Assembly (NCBI GenBank): GCA_020974905.1
Contig: CP087563.1
Coordinates: 7,192,001-7,256,000 of the forward strand
DNA: 64,000 bases
Origin: Planctomycetes bacterium syqfu
GTDB lineage: Bacteria; Planctomycetota; Phycisphaerae; Phycisphaerales; Phycisphaeraceae
Direction of reading: 5' to 3'
Below are positions 52,638 to 61,587 of this stretch, one piece after another (positions within the stretch are counted from its first letter, which is position 1; every line of letters begins with the position of its first letter). Under the pieces are notes generated by a model. The model did no database searches, was not told the origin of the DNA, and worked only from the letters and a program-made list of their open reading frames with translations. The position numbers and the translations under genes are program-made.

Positions 52638-54547
52638 GAGGTCTCCGAAAGTTCAGTGTCTTTGAGTTGCTTTTGTATTTTACGTTTGGTTCGACGTAAA
52701 AGCGCGGGCTTGATGTAAAACGCCCATGGGATGCCCAGAACGATCAAGCAGGCTCCAATGAAGATGATGTGGATACCAACGTTGTTGCCAATGCCGAGGA
52801 TGACATATCGCTGCTGGAACAGGTAGCGTCCGTTTTGATCCTGTGCATCGTTTTGCGGATTGGTACTGTCACCCGGATCCCAGCCGGTTTGGCCGATCTT
52901 GATCCGGCCGGACATCATGGGATTATTCAATCGCGCGACATCGGTGTAGGTGGTGTTGTCCGGATAATGCAGCGTAATCTCCGAATAAAAGTCGCGGGGC
53001 ATGTGACTGCCGGGATAGGGGATCATGGCAAAGTCCCCAAGTGTCATGCTAAACGGTAAAGGGCGTTGCTGACGACTGAAACATAAATCGATTTTGCCCA
53101 GCGTGGGGATGTCCACGGTGATGGGGCGGTTCTCGTCGTTGGCAATGCCGGGCTCGGGATAACGCATATGTGAAAGCCAGATGCGTCGCTCCCATGTTTT
53201 GCCATCCGGTAAGTCCATCGCAAGGTTGACGGGGAGTAGCGCGTTGAGATACGTGCCTTCCTCTTTGCTGATCCGTTTACTTTTGAGAACGGGGACGGGT
53301 ATAAACGTCTGTCGTGCATTGGGCAGGTATCGGATGATTTGTACCCAGAGACTATGTTCTTCAAACGTGGCAACGGGGAAACGGTCATCCGTCAATGGCA
53401 CCTGCATCGCTTCGCGTTCGGGCAGGCAGATCAGCAGTACAAACACCGGCTGGTCTGGATTCTGCTGGATGAGATAGAACCGGCTGATGTTGGTTTGCTG
53501 TTTGCTTGCTGATTGCTTGAGTTGATCAATCTGTTGATCGGTGAGTCCGAGCAGGTATTGGACGGTCCAGTTGTTGCCTTGCAGTGAGGCATCCATTGAA
53601 GAGTTGGCAACAAGGGTTTTACTGGTCACACTCGGGCCGTCTTTACCGGTGAGAAGTTGAACCTGTAAGGCAGGATTGGGTTCGGTCAACGGATCGTTGA
53701 GCCATGCCGTCTGGAGTTTGGCGTAAGCGAGGAATCCGGGAATGGTCACACGCAGTTGATCACCGAAGCGTTCCTTGAATCCTTTGACTTCATGAAGTTT
53801 GAGATTCAGTGCGTTGGTCTGCGGGTCATAGTCGTTATACCGCGGCAAATTCGGCAGGGGGATGCTCAGCTTCGTATCTCCAACGGTGAAGAATAGGGCA
53901 GGTGTCACTGCGTCGTAGAACGTACTCACCGGGCCCGCAAGGGGTTGGTCATCACGCCAGAGGATGGTGTCGCCTTCCTGCTTGGCTTGGCCGTAGAACA
54001 TGCTGCCGATGGCAAGGATGACGATACCGGTGTGAACACTGAGAACGCCGATATTCACGAATTTAAATTCAATGCGTCGGATCGTCGCCCAGATCATGTT
54101 GAGCACGAAAAGGCCAAGGAGTAGTTGCATCGGCCACCAACTGAAGAACTCCAGTTCGGTCATCTCAAAATAACGCAATCGGTAAATGACGGTGGTGTGA
54201 TAGAGATCAAACCAGTCGATGGCGATGATCAGGCGTTGTGCCATGAAAACACCCATCCCCGCGATGGCAATGCCCAGCCCGAGCATCGCCATGCCCATGA
54301 GCCATTGCCTGCGACCTGCCCGCCATGCACCCATACAGGCGATGATGAGAGGGATGAAAATCGCCAGACCGATGAGCACGGTTTGTGCGAGCATACCCAG
54401 TGGGACAGAGCCGATGATGCCGTAGCAGACGATCAGCACAAGCAGGATGACAGCAAGCGTGATACTGGAGAATGCGCGCGTGAGTTGCTTGAGCAGCCAG
54501 GGCAGCTTTTCATCACGTTGGCGGATACGTTGGTATTTCAGACTCAC
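52634..54547 (-). CDS. resB: ResB-like cytochrome c biogenesis protein
   Basis: The 637-residue protein has several N-terminal helices (ITLAVILLVLIVCYGIIGSV, IGLAIFIPLIIACM), a large extracytoplasmic domain (about 200-570) with the ResB-like NIGVLSVHTGIVILAIGSMF segment before it, and a final helix (NVGIHIIFIGACLIVLGIPW). It works with the CcsA-type protein in system II cytochrome c maturation. The GTG start has AAGGA 8 bases upstream. Confidence 0.88.
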   Translation of the reverse strand: MSLKYQRIRQRDEKLPWLLKQLTRAFSSITLAVILLVLIVCYGIIGSVPLGMLAQTVLIGLAIFIPLIIACMGAWRAGRRQWLMGMAMLGLGIAIAGMGVFMAQRLIIAIDWFDLYHTTVIYRLRYFEMTELEFFSWWPMQLLLGLFVLNMIWATIRRIEFKFVNIGVLSVHTGIVILAIGSMFYGQAKQEGDTILWRDDQPLAGPVSTFYDAVTPALFFTVGDTKLSIPLPNLPRYNDYDPQTNALNLKLHEVKGFKERFGDQLRVTIPGFLAYAKLQTAWLNDPLTEPNPALQVQLLTGKDGPSVTSKTLVANSSMDASLQGNNWTVQYLLGLTDQQIDQLKQSASKQQTNISRFYLIQQNPDQPVFVLLICLPEREAMQVPLTDDRFPVATFEEHSLWVQIIRYLPNARQTFIPVPVLKSKRISKEEGTYLNALLPVNLAMDLPDGKTWERRIWLSHMRYPEPGIANDENRPITVDIPTLGKIDLCFSRQQRPLPFSMTLGDFAMIPYPGSHMPRDFYSEITLHYPDNTTYTDVARLNNPMMSGRIKIGQTGWDPGDSTNPQNDAQDQNGRYLFQQRYVILGIGNNVGIHIIFIGACLIVLGIPWAFYIKPALLRRTKRKIQKQLKDTELSETS

Positions 54548-54710
54548 GAATACCGTCCTTGGTGCGTGTGGACATCAGTCTGTACATGGTAACCGATGTT
54601 GGATGAGAGCAACCTTGTTTTGGATCAAGGTTTTCTCAAAACCGCATGCGATTCAGCGGGGATTCGTGTGATCGGGATGATGGATGGAAATCGAACGTTT
54701 CATGGAGCGC

Positions 54711-54728
54711 TAAACCGCAAGCGGTTTA
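54711..54728. repeat. Palindrome TAAACCGCAAGCGGTTTA, copy 2
   Basis: A perfect dyad between resB and the CLC gene; the same 16-base core occurs at 13059-13074. It is a dispersed repeat, perhaps also a transcript end for the CLC gene, whose stop is just beyond it. Confidence 0.55.
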
Positions 54729-54746
54729 TGTGGTGGTCGAAAAATG

Positions 54747-56096
54747 TCAGTCGGATTTTTTTTTCATCTCACGGACATTGCGCAGCGATGCCAACTCCGG
54801 CAGGTCTTTTTCGAGTTTGGGTGTGCCGATGCGTTGGGAGAGATAGATGCCCGAGTGTCCGCTGAAGAGATACGCGATGAAGCAACCTGCTGCGAGATAG
54901 ACCACGTGTTGCGGGCCGAAGAGTTCGATGCCCATGATGGTGCATGCCAAAGGCGTATTGGTTGCCCCTGCAAAGACGGCGACGAAGCCGATAGCAGCAA
55001 ACAAATCCACCGGCGCGCCCAGCACCCATGCACAGGTGTTGCCCAATGCCGCACCGATGAAGAACAACGGCGTGACTTCGCCACCCTTGAAACCAGCACC
55101 CAATGTGACTGCTGTGAATAACAGTTTCCACCACCAACTCAGTGGTGTTGCGCCGCCATCGGTAAAGCAACTGACAATGCTCACGCCACCATCGGGATTG
55201 GTGACACCTAAGCCCAGATAGTCACGTGTGCCCAGCAGGTAGACCATGCCGATGACGAGAAAGCCGCCGATGAAGGGGCGGATCATGGGGACTTTGATGA
55301 ACTTTTTGAAGAGCTTGCCGATGCCGTGGGTGAGTTCTGCAAAGAACATGCTTGCCAGCCCGAAGGCCACGCCAGCGATCATGACCTTCAGAAGCAGCAG
55401 CCAGTCCAGATGCGCGATCAGGCCGACCGGGTCGACCGCGTGCATGCTGGGGACGAAATAGAACTGGTGATGAATTCCCCATGCCTGACAGGCCCAGTCA
55501 CTCACAACGCTGGCAATCAAACTGGGGATGAGGGCTTCGTAGCTCATGCGACCGATCGCCAGGACTTCCAGGGCGAAGACAGCCCCGGTGAGTGGTGTAC
55601 CGAAGACACCGCCGAAACCTGCCGCGACGCCGCAGATGAGCATGGTGCGGACATCCGGTTGATTCAGCCAACTCAGGAAGGGCGAACGTGTCATGGCTGA
55701 GGCGATGGCGCCCCCCATTTGGATCGCTGTGCCTTCACGTCCCGCCGAGCCCCCGAATAGGTGGGTTGCCACCGTACCGATGAGCACCAGCGGCGCCATG
55801 CGTGCCGGCACGCCGCCGCCTGCTTCGTGGATCTCATCCATGACCAGGTTGTTGCCAGCTTCGACGGTTTTTCCCAACCATTGATACATCGCCCCGATGG
55901 CAAGGCCACCAATTGGTAGGAGAAACAGCAGCCACGGGTTGTCATGCCGCGTGTCCGTCGCCTCATGCAGTGACCACAAAAACAAGGCGCATGCCGAGCC
56001 GACAAGTAACCCAACGAACCCAGCAAGCAGGGACCATTTGAGCACGTACTTGCCCAGCGACATGTGATCTTTGACGTTTAAGCGAATCAAAAACAA
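54747..56096 (-). CDS. CLC-type anion transporter, probably the F-/H+ antiporter clade
   Basis: This 449-residue protein has the CLC fold. The gating Glu is in GGSAGREGTAIQMGG, and the last helices carry EVTPLFFIGAALG. Where chloride-type CLCs have the Ser of GSGIP, this protein reads GNNLVMDEIHEAGGGVPARM. This form (GN-x-L-x-x-DE-I-H and GREGTA-x-QMG) is what I know for CLC-F fluoride exporters. The start is uncertain: TTG at 56096 or 56090 with GGAG upstream, or ATG at 56063. No fluoride riboswitch is seen upstream. Confidence 0.8.
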   Translation of the reverse strand: MFLIRLNVKDHMSLGKYVLKWSLLAGFVGLLVGSACALFLWSLHEATDTRHDNPWLLFLLPIGGLAIGAMYQWLGKTVEAGNNLVMDEIHEAGGGVPARMAPLVLIGTVATHLFGGSAGREGTAIQMGGAIASAMTRSPFLSWLNQPDVRTMLICGVAAGFGGVFGTPLTGAVFALEVLAIGRMSYEALIPSLIASVVSDWACQAWGIHHQFYFVPSMHAVDPVGLIAHLDWLLLLKVMIAGVAFGLASMFFAELTHGIGKLFKKFIKVPMIRPFIGGFLVIGMVYLLGTRDYLGLGVTNPDGGVSIVSCFTDGGATPLSWWWKLLFTAVTLGAGFKGGEVTPLFFIGAALGNTCAWVLGAPVDLFAAIGFVAVFAGATNTPLACTIMGIELFGPQHVVYLAAGCFIAYLFSGHSGIYLSQRIGTPKLEKDLPELASLRNVREMKKKSD

Positions 56097-56630
56097 ATCT
56101 CCAATATCTCACCAATTTAGTCATTGGCTCGTTTGATTGCCAATGAGATGAAACAAGGTGCGTTCAGTTGTTGCAAATCGGTTTAGGGGAGGTCGAAATT
56201 GCATGTATTGTGTTTGTCTTGATGCAATGTTGCTGCGTCCGTTGGTTTGGTGCAGGTTGCGTGACTAATTGTGAAGCAATATCGGTATTCCTTATCTGAT
56301 GATCTGCGGTAAAATGTAGCAGCCCGTCATTTGCATGTCGTTTTTTCTTGCATGCAATTTAATTTAAACGATACTCAAAATAACAAGATGCTGTCTAAAG
56401 CAAGCTCCACTCATGTGGCGTCTGCGTGATTCAAGGGGAAAACGAAAAACCCTATAAAACAAGTAAAAAAGACCTGTTTTTCTTTATATGAAATTTTCAT
56501 TATTAGTTTGGAAAAACAGGGGATATCAACTGGAATCGTACCTTGTGGTTGATATCATGACTTCCCTTAAGCAAAAATTTTGACTGACGTGTCAACCTTA
56601 TTTCCCGCTTAGAGCAAGGAGCTCATGTTC
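56097..56630. other. Intergenic region before korA with two adjacent inverted repeats
   Basis: The region is AT-rich and holds no gene. Two perfect inverted repeats stand side by side: CCTGTTTTT (56473-56481) / AAAAACAGG (56512-56520), and GATATCAAC (56522-56530) / GTTGATATC (56548-56556). They lie 75-160 bases before the korA start and could be leader hairpins, a terminator-antiterminator pair or operator sites. Confidence 0.5.
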
Positions 56631-58619
56631 ATGGCTGCCTCAACCAACACAGAGGTTCCCCAGTCCAACAAACCGACTGAGGAATTGGCATCGGCTGTCA
56701 TCCGTTTCGCTGGCGACTCCGGCGACGGTATGCAGTTGGCAGGGACGCAATTCACCGATACCTCCGCGATTTTCGGTAACGATGTGGCGACGCTTCCCGA
56801 CTTCCCCGCTGAAATTCGCGCGCCTGCAGGCACGGTCGCGGGTGTCTCGGGTTTCCAGATCAACTTTGCAGCGTCCGACATTCACACCCCCGGTGACGAA
56901 GTCAATGCACTGATCGCCATGAACCCGGCTGCTTTCAAAGCTCATATTGATGACGTTCAGCAGGGTGGCATCATTGTGGTCAACGAAGATGAATTCACCA
57001 AGATCAATCTTCGCAAAGCCGGCTATCCCGAAGGCTACAATCCGCTGGATGATGAAAAGTACGACAACAAGTACCGCATCACCAAGGTGCCCATCACTCG
57101 CCTGAACGAAGAAACACTGGCTGATACCGGCATGTCCGCCAAGGACATTGGTCGCTGTAAGAACATGTTTGCCCTGGGTCTGATCTACTGGCTGTATCAG
57201 CGTCCCATCGACACGACCGTCAGTTACCTCGAAGACTACTTCGGAAAGAAGAAGAAACTTCCCGCTGTCGCCGAAGCCAACGTCAAAACCCTCAAGGCCG
57301 GTTACTTCTTCGGTGAGACCACCGAAATGTTCCCCGTGCGGTTCCATGTTGCCCGTGCACCGGTTGCTCCGGGTAAGTACCGCAAGATTGGTGGTAACGA
57401 AGCCACAGCCATGGGCCTTGCCACCGCTGCCCAACTTGCTTCCAAGACCCTGGTCTACTGCTCGTATCCGATTACCCCGGCATCCGACGTGCTTCACAGC
57501 CTTGCTGCCATGCGTAACTTCGGCGTCAAGACGTTCCAGGCTGAAGACGAAATCGCAGCCATGTGTGCTGCCATCGGTGTTTCGTTTGCAGGTCAACTCG
57601 GTGTCACCGGTACTTCCGGCCCCGGTTTGGCGCTCAAGTCCGAAGCATTGAACCTTGCCCTGATGATGGAACTGCCCGTGGTCATCATCAACGTCCAACG
57701 TGGTGGTCCTTCAACCGGCCTGCCCACCAAGACCGAACAGTCCGACCTGCTTCAAGCGCTTTACGGTCGTAACGGTGACAGCCCCGCGGTCGTCATTGCT
57801 GCTCAATCGCCTGGTGACTGTTTCAACACCGCCATCGAAGCTTCACGCCTTGCCATCAAGTATATGACCCCGGTGATCATGCTCACCGACGGTTACATCG
57901 GCAACGGTGCTGAGCCTTGGCGTATTCCCAATGTCGAAGATCTTGAGCCCATCGAAATCAGCCACCCGGTGTTCGATGAAAAGGTCGAATGGCATCCTTA
58001 CCAGCGTGATGAAAATCTTTCGCGTCCATGGGCCATCCCCGGCACCAAAGGCCTCCAGCACCGCATCGGTGGACTGGAAAAAGCACACATCACCGGTAAC
58101 GTCAGCTACGACTTTGAAAACCATCAGTTCATGACCGACCTGCGTCGCATGAAGGTGGAAAAGGTCGCTGACTCCATTCCTGATCTTGAAGTTCACGGCG
58201 AAGCGTCCGGCGACCTGCTGCTCGTGGGCTGGGGCGGTACCTACGGTTCCATCCTCACCGCAACGGATCGTGCTCAGGCGGCTGGCAAGAAGGTTTCCTG
58301 CATCCACCTGCGTCACCTCAATCCGATGCCCAAGAATCTCAAGTCCATTCTTGGCAACTTCAAGCAGATTCTGGTACCCGAACTTAACACCGGTCAACTC
58401 CGCATGATTCTGCGTGGCAAGTTCCTTGTCGATGCTCGTGGTCTGAACAAGATCGCAGGCAAGCCGTTCCTCGTCGAAGAAATCGAAGACGCCATCAAGA
58501 TCGTTCTTAATGGTGAACTCGGTGATCGCGAATATCTCACGCCGCGTCTGCACAAGGTGGATATCAACGATCAGGATATCGATCTTGCCAAGTTTGGAAT
58601 TAATGCCGTTCGCCTGTAA
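56631..58619 (+). CDS. korA: 2-oxoacid:ferredoxin oxidoreductase, alpha subunit with fused gamma domain (KorA)
   Basis: The 662-residue protein joins two modules. Residues about 15-190 are the gamma (pyruvate/2-oxoglutarate ferredoxin) domain with VIRFAGDSGDGMQLAGTQF. Residues about 250-660 are the alpha domain: GNEATAMGLATAAQLASKTL, YPITPASDVLH, QAEDEIAAMCAAIG, TGTSGPGLALKSEAL and INVQRGGPSTGLPTKTEQSD. With KorB it oxidises 2-oxoglutarate or a related acid to acyl-CoA, reducing ferredoxin. AAGGAG sits 9 bases before the ATG at 56631, so 56625 is less likely. Confidence 0.95.
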   Translation: MAASTNTEVPQSNKPTEELASAVIRFAGDSGDGMQLAGTQFTDTSAIFGNDVATLPDFPAEIRAPAGTVAGVSGFQINFAASDIHTPGDEVNALIAMNPAAFKAHIDDVQQGGIIVVNEDEFTKINLRKAGYPEGYNPLDDEKYDNKYRITKVPITRLNEETLADTGMSAKDIGRCKNMFALGLIYWLYQRPIDTTVSYLEDYFGKKKKLPAVAEANVKTLKAGYFFGETTEMFPVRFHVARAPVAPGKYRKIGGNEATAMGLATAAQLASKTLVYCSYPITPASDVLHSLAAMRNFGVKTFQAEDEIAAMCAAIGVSFAGQLGVTGTSGPGLALKSEALNLALMMELPVVIINVQRGGPSTGLPTKTEQSDLLQALYGRNGDSPAVVIAAQSPGDCFNTAIEASRLAIKYMTPVIMLTDGYIGNGAEPWRIPNVEDLEPIEISHPVFDEKVEWHPYQRDENLSRPWAIPGTKGLQHRIGGLEKAHITGNVSYDFENHQFMTDLRRMKVEKVADSIPDLEVHGEASGDLLLVGWGGTYGSILTATDRAQAAGKKVSCIHLRHLNPMPKNLKSILGNFKQILVPELNTGQLRMILRGKFLVDARGLNKIAGKPFLVEEIEDAIKIVLNGELGDREYLTPRLHKVDINDQDIDLAKFGINAVRL

Positions 58620-58680
58620 ACCGCAAACCGCCTTGGGTGTACATGACTGTGACACCCGTTAAATGCAGAGGAATCCTCTC

Positions 58681-59694
58681 ATGCCCGAAAAAGAACTCAA
58701 CGTACTTAAACCCAAAGATTTCGCATCCGACCAGGACGTCCGCTGGTGTCCTGGTTGTGGTGACTACGCCATTCTTAACCAGGTCCGCCGCATCTGCGCC
58801 AAGATCGGTCAGACCCGTGAAAACTCTGTCTTCATCTCCGGCATCGGTTGCTCCAGCCGTTTCCCGTACTACATGGAAACCTACGGCATGCACTCGATCC
58901 ACGGACGCGCCCCGGCCTTTGCCTCCGGCGTGAAACTGGCCAACCCCGGCCTTGACGTCTGGCAGGTCACCGGTGACGGCGATGGCCTGTCCATCGGTGG
59001 TAATCACCTGTTGCATGTGCTGCGTCGTAACTTCAACATCAAGATCATGCTCTTTAACAACCGTATCTACGGTCTGACCAAGGGCCAGTATTCCCCGACA
59101 TCCGAAGAAGGCAAGAAGACCAAGTCTTCACCGATGGGTGCCATCGACATGCCGCTCTCACCTTTGAGTGTCGCGTTGGCTGCCGAAGCCAGCTTCGTCG
59201 CTCGTGCCGTGGACGTGGATAAGGATCTTGGCGAAGTTCTGGAACGTGCTGCCAAGCATGAAGGTTCGGCGTTTGTCGAAATCTATCAGGACTGCAACGT
59301 CTTCAACCATCATGCCTTCAAGTATGCCACCGACAAAGACTCCAAGGAAGATCACATTCTCCGTCTGGAACATGGCAAGCCCATGATCTTCGGCAAGGAT
59401 CGTGACAAAGGCATCTGGCTCGACGGCAACCGTAAGCCTCGCGTCGTGGAATTGGGTAAAGGTATCCAGGCTGACGACCTGCTTTTCCATGATGAACATG
59501 ACGAGTCGCTCTCGTTCCTGCTCTCACGTATGACTTACCCCGAGTTCCCCGAACCCATGGGTGTGTTCTACCAGATCGAAGACGAATGCTACGAAAACCT
59601 GCTGCAGAAGCAGGTCGACGATGCCATCGAAGCCAAGGGAAAACCTGACCTTCAGGCACTCTTTAACTCCGGTGATATCTTCGAAGTCAAATAA
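58681..59694 (+). CDS. korB: 2-oxoacid:ferredoxin oxidoreductase, beta subunit (KorB)
   Basis: The 337-residue TPP-binding subunit has the cluster or cofactor Cys motif RWCPGCGDYAIL, FISGIGCSSRFPYY, the TPP motif GDGDGLSIGGNHLLHVLRRN and NNRIYGLTKGQYSPTSE. A further Cys lies in EIYQDCNVFNH. Its start is the ATG at 58681, 9 bases after AGAGGA; the ATG at 58663 would lack a site. It follows korA by 61 bases, and a strong terminator ends the pair. Confidence 0.95.
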   Translation: MPEKELNVLKPKDFASDQDVRWCPGCGDYAILNQVRRICAKIGQTRENSVFISGIGCSSRFPYYMETYGMHSIHGRAPAFASGVKLANPGLDVWQVTGDGDGLSIGGNHLLHVLRRNFNIKIMLFNNRIYGLTKGQYSPTSEEGKKTKSSPMGAIDMPLSPLSVALAAEASFVARAVDVDKDLGEVLERAAKHEGSAFVEIYQDCNVFNHHAFKYATDKDSKEDHILRLEHGKPMIFGKDRDKGIWLDGNRKPRVVELGKGIQADDLLFHDEHDESLSFLLSRMTYPEFPEPMGVFYQIEDECYENLLQKQVDDAIEAKGKPDLQALFNSGDIFEVK

Positions 59695-59718
59695 GTCTTT
59701 GATCCAAGCAATCAAAAT

Positions 59719-59759
59719 AAAAACCGCGTGAGTATCCAACGATCTCACGCGGTTTTTTT
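59719..59759 (+). terminator. Rho-independent terminator of korAB
   Basis: AAACCGCGTGAG (59721-59732) pairs with CTCACGCGGTTT (59744-59755), a 12-bp hairpin followed by a T run. Confidence 0.92.
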
Positions 59760-59847
59760 ATTGTTCATTCACACAGTTGTTTTCAAGCAACCCAACATTT
59801 ATCCAAAGTGATGAAATCCCCCTTGATTCTTCAGCCTGAAACTTAAG

Positions 59848-59869
59848 CCCTGGGGTTTCAACCCCAGGG
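59848..59869. repeat. Palindrome CCCTGGGGTT-N2-AACCCCAGGG, copy 2
   Basis: Perfect 10-bp arms, the same as those at 17546-17567. It lies between korB and the convergent ADP-ribosylglycohydrolase gene. Confidence 0.6.
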
Positions 59870-59919
59870 ATGTTGCGTCATAACACACGCTGTGATCACA
59901 TGGATCAAAAATCCATCAC

Positions 59920-61401
59920 TCACTTCCTCTCACTGCAATACTGCACATCCACCATCCAATGCCGATTCTCATCCGCCACGATGAACGCAAACTCATGGGG
60001 CACGCGTGTAGGGCAGACCAACTGCACCGTCACGCGATGCCAACCTGCTTTTGCATTTTCAATCACCGGCGCCTTGACACTGCAGCGATGGATTGCCGGA
60101 TTAAAACGCTTGCCATGTGTCTGTTCATAAATCAGTTCACCATCCACCCACAGCTTCACACCGCCTTCCCAGACCGGCAGGATCCGGAAGCTTCGATCTT
60201 CAGGCAGTTGGACTTGCGTCTGTAAAACCAACGTGTTCGGATGGGTATTCGGCCAAATCGCAGGCAAGTTGAAAAACGCACCGTCAGCAAAAACATGCTC
60301 CGATGCATCAGTCAGATCGGGCTCAACTTCAAGCAGTGAATTCGTCGGCATCGCCTTGAATTTCACCGGAATCTGGTAGGGGGACTTAATCGGCTCAATC
60401 ACCGGCAAGTGAAACGGCTTTTCAATCGTTGGCAGATCGGTCATGCCATCAGTCTGCTCGGCCAATTTCATCACGCGATCCGTCAATTCGTAAACGTCCT
60501 TGGGCGCATCAAAACCAAACACTCCTTTACTCGTCACCACGTTGGTGGCAATGTCCACCTTGGCGTTGGCAAAGATGTACTCCGCACCCTGGATAATGCC
60601 AATGATCGAACCCGCAGTCGCAGCCGTACAGTCCACGTCATAGCCACAGGATGATGCGTCGAGAATACACTTGAGAAAATCACCACCACCGTAAAGCAAA
60701 CCAGCAATGGTAAAGGCAATATTCTGCACACAATCGGTAAAGTTGTGATGGTGGAAGTCGGCCAGAATTTTCTCGCGGGTTTCACGTAATGATTTGCCCT
60801 CTGCATGCAGTTGCACGGTCAGTTGCACCGCACGCTTCATCACACTGTGATCCGGTATGAACGCTAAACCCTGGTCGATGATCTTGTGCAGGTTCGATTC
60901 CTCAAAGGCAATGGATTCCATGCAGGCAAAGAGCACCTCACCCCAAACTGATTCGTCCCAGTGATCAACCTGGGCATCGAGATACGCGTAGTAACCCGCG
61001 ACTTCAGGTCGGCCGGGGAAAATGCAGCCCCAGATTTCACTGCGAATTGGTGAACCCATGCCGTTGGTAAACCAGTTATTGAAGATGCCGGTAGCAGGGG
61101 GCTTGAGTCCCATCTTCAGGTTCGCCATCGCAACGCCGTATTCATCAAATGGAAACTTGACGTGATTAAGCCATGCATCGCCCATGTCATCGGCTGTGAT
61201 CCGAAGACCACGTTGTTCGAGTTGATGCAGCCAGACCAGTTGAAGGTCCAGATCGTCATTGTCGATGTTGACCTTGGGATATTCGTAAGGCAAATCTAGG
61301 AAGTTGGTATTGCCTTCCAAAGGTCCGCCGATGGTCCCGCCAATAGATTTTCCAATCCAGCAGCCAAGCATTTTGTCTTTGTAATCCGCGCGAAGTGTCA
61401 T
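59920..61401 (-). CDS. ADP-ribosylglycohydrolase-family protein with extra C-terminal domain
   Basis: Residues about 1-320 are an ADP-ribosylglycohydrolase (ARH) fold: KDKMLGCWIGKSIGGTIGGP, the metal site DNDDLDLQLVWLHQLE and, late, GYDVDCTAATAGSIIGIIQG (D-x-D). Residues about 350-493 form a second, beta-rich domain ending YCSERK. Such planctomycete proteins are often part of sugar or nucleoside catabolic loci rather than protein de-ADP-ribosylation. A promoter overlapped by a perfect LacI operator stands upstream, divergent to the LacI gene. AGGA lies 10 bases before the ATG. Confidence 0.88.
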   Translation of the reverse strand: MTLRADYKDKMLGCWIGKSIGGTIGGPLEGNTNFLDLPYEYPKVNIDNDDLDLQLVWLHQLEQRGLRITADDMGDAWLNHVKFPFDEYGVAMANLKMGLKPPATGIFNNWFTNGMGSPIRSEIWGCIFPGRPEVAGYYAYLDAQVDHWDESVWGEVLFACMESIAFEESNLHKIIDQGLAFIPDHSVMKRAVQLTVQLHAEGKSLRETREKILADFHHHNFTDCVQNIAFTIAGLLYGGGDFLKCILDASSCGYDVDCTAATAGSIIGIIQGAEYIFANAKVDIATNVVTSKGVFGFDAPKDVYELTDRVMKLAEQTDGMTDLPTIEKPFHLPVIEPIKSPYQIPVKFKAMPTNSLLEVEPDLTDASEHVFADGAFFNLPAIWPNTHPNTLVLQTQVQLPEDRSFRILPVWEGGVKLWVDGELIYEQTHGKRFNPAIHRCSVKAPVIENAKAGWHRVTVQLVCPTRVPHEFAFIVADENRHWMVDVQYCSERK

Positions 61402-61437
61402 GATGTTCAGTCCTGTTTATGTGTGTGTGGAATTAAA

Positions 61438-61453
61438 CTGGAAACGATTCCAG
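61438..61453 (-). promoter_or_regulatory. LacI-family operator CTGGAAACGATTCCAG
   Basis: The 16-bp dyad CTGGAA-ACGA-TTCCAG matches the LacI/GalR-type consensus TGnAAnCGnTTnCA at every defined position. It overlaps the -10 box of the ADP-ribosylglycohydrolase promoter and lies about 135 bases upstream of the divergent LacI gene. Confidence 0.8.
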
Positions 61454-61480
61454 TATTGTGATGTTTGTTTTAGAAGTCAA
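61452..61480 (-). promoter_or_regulatory. Promoter of the ADP-ribosylglycohydrolase gene
   Basis: On the minus strand TTGACT (61475-61480), a 17-base spacer and AATACT (61452-61457) make a sigma70-type promoter. The LacI operator begins inside the -10 box, so bound repressor would block RNA polymerase. Confidence 0.55.
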
Positions 61481-61552
61481 GTGATATTGGTGCAAAAATA
61501 TGAATGTTTTATCTGTTAATCATGTTGACATACTTAGGAGGTAAGCTTTCCA

Positions 61553-61581
61553 TTTACGCGCATCGTAAAGATGTTTATAAT
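61553..61581 (+). promoter_or_regulatory. Promoter of the LacI gene, probably leaderless
   Basis: TTTACG (61553-61558), a 17-base spacer and a perfect TATAAT (61576-61581) end 6 bases before the ATG at 61588. Confidence 0.6.
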
Positions 61582-61587
61582 TTGTTG

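Noticed and set aside
56097-56230. Fluoride (crcB) riboswitch upstream of the CLC gene
   Set aside because: The conserved riboswitch core was not found on the correct strand.
56640-57698. 352-residue open frame antisense to korA
   Set aside because: korA is certain from domain motifs; the antisense frame has no ribosome site or recognisable domain.
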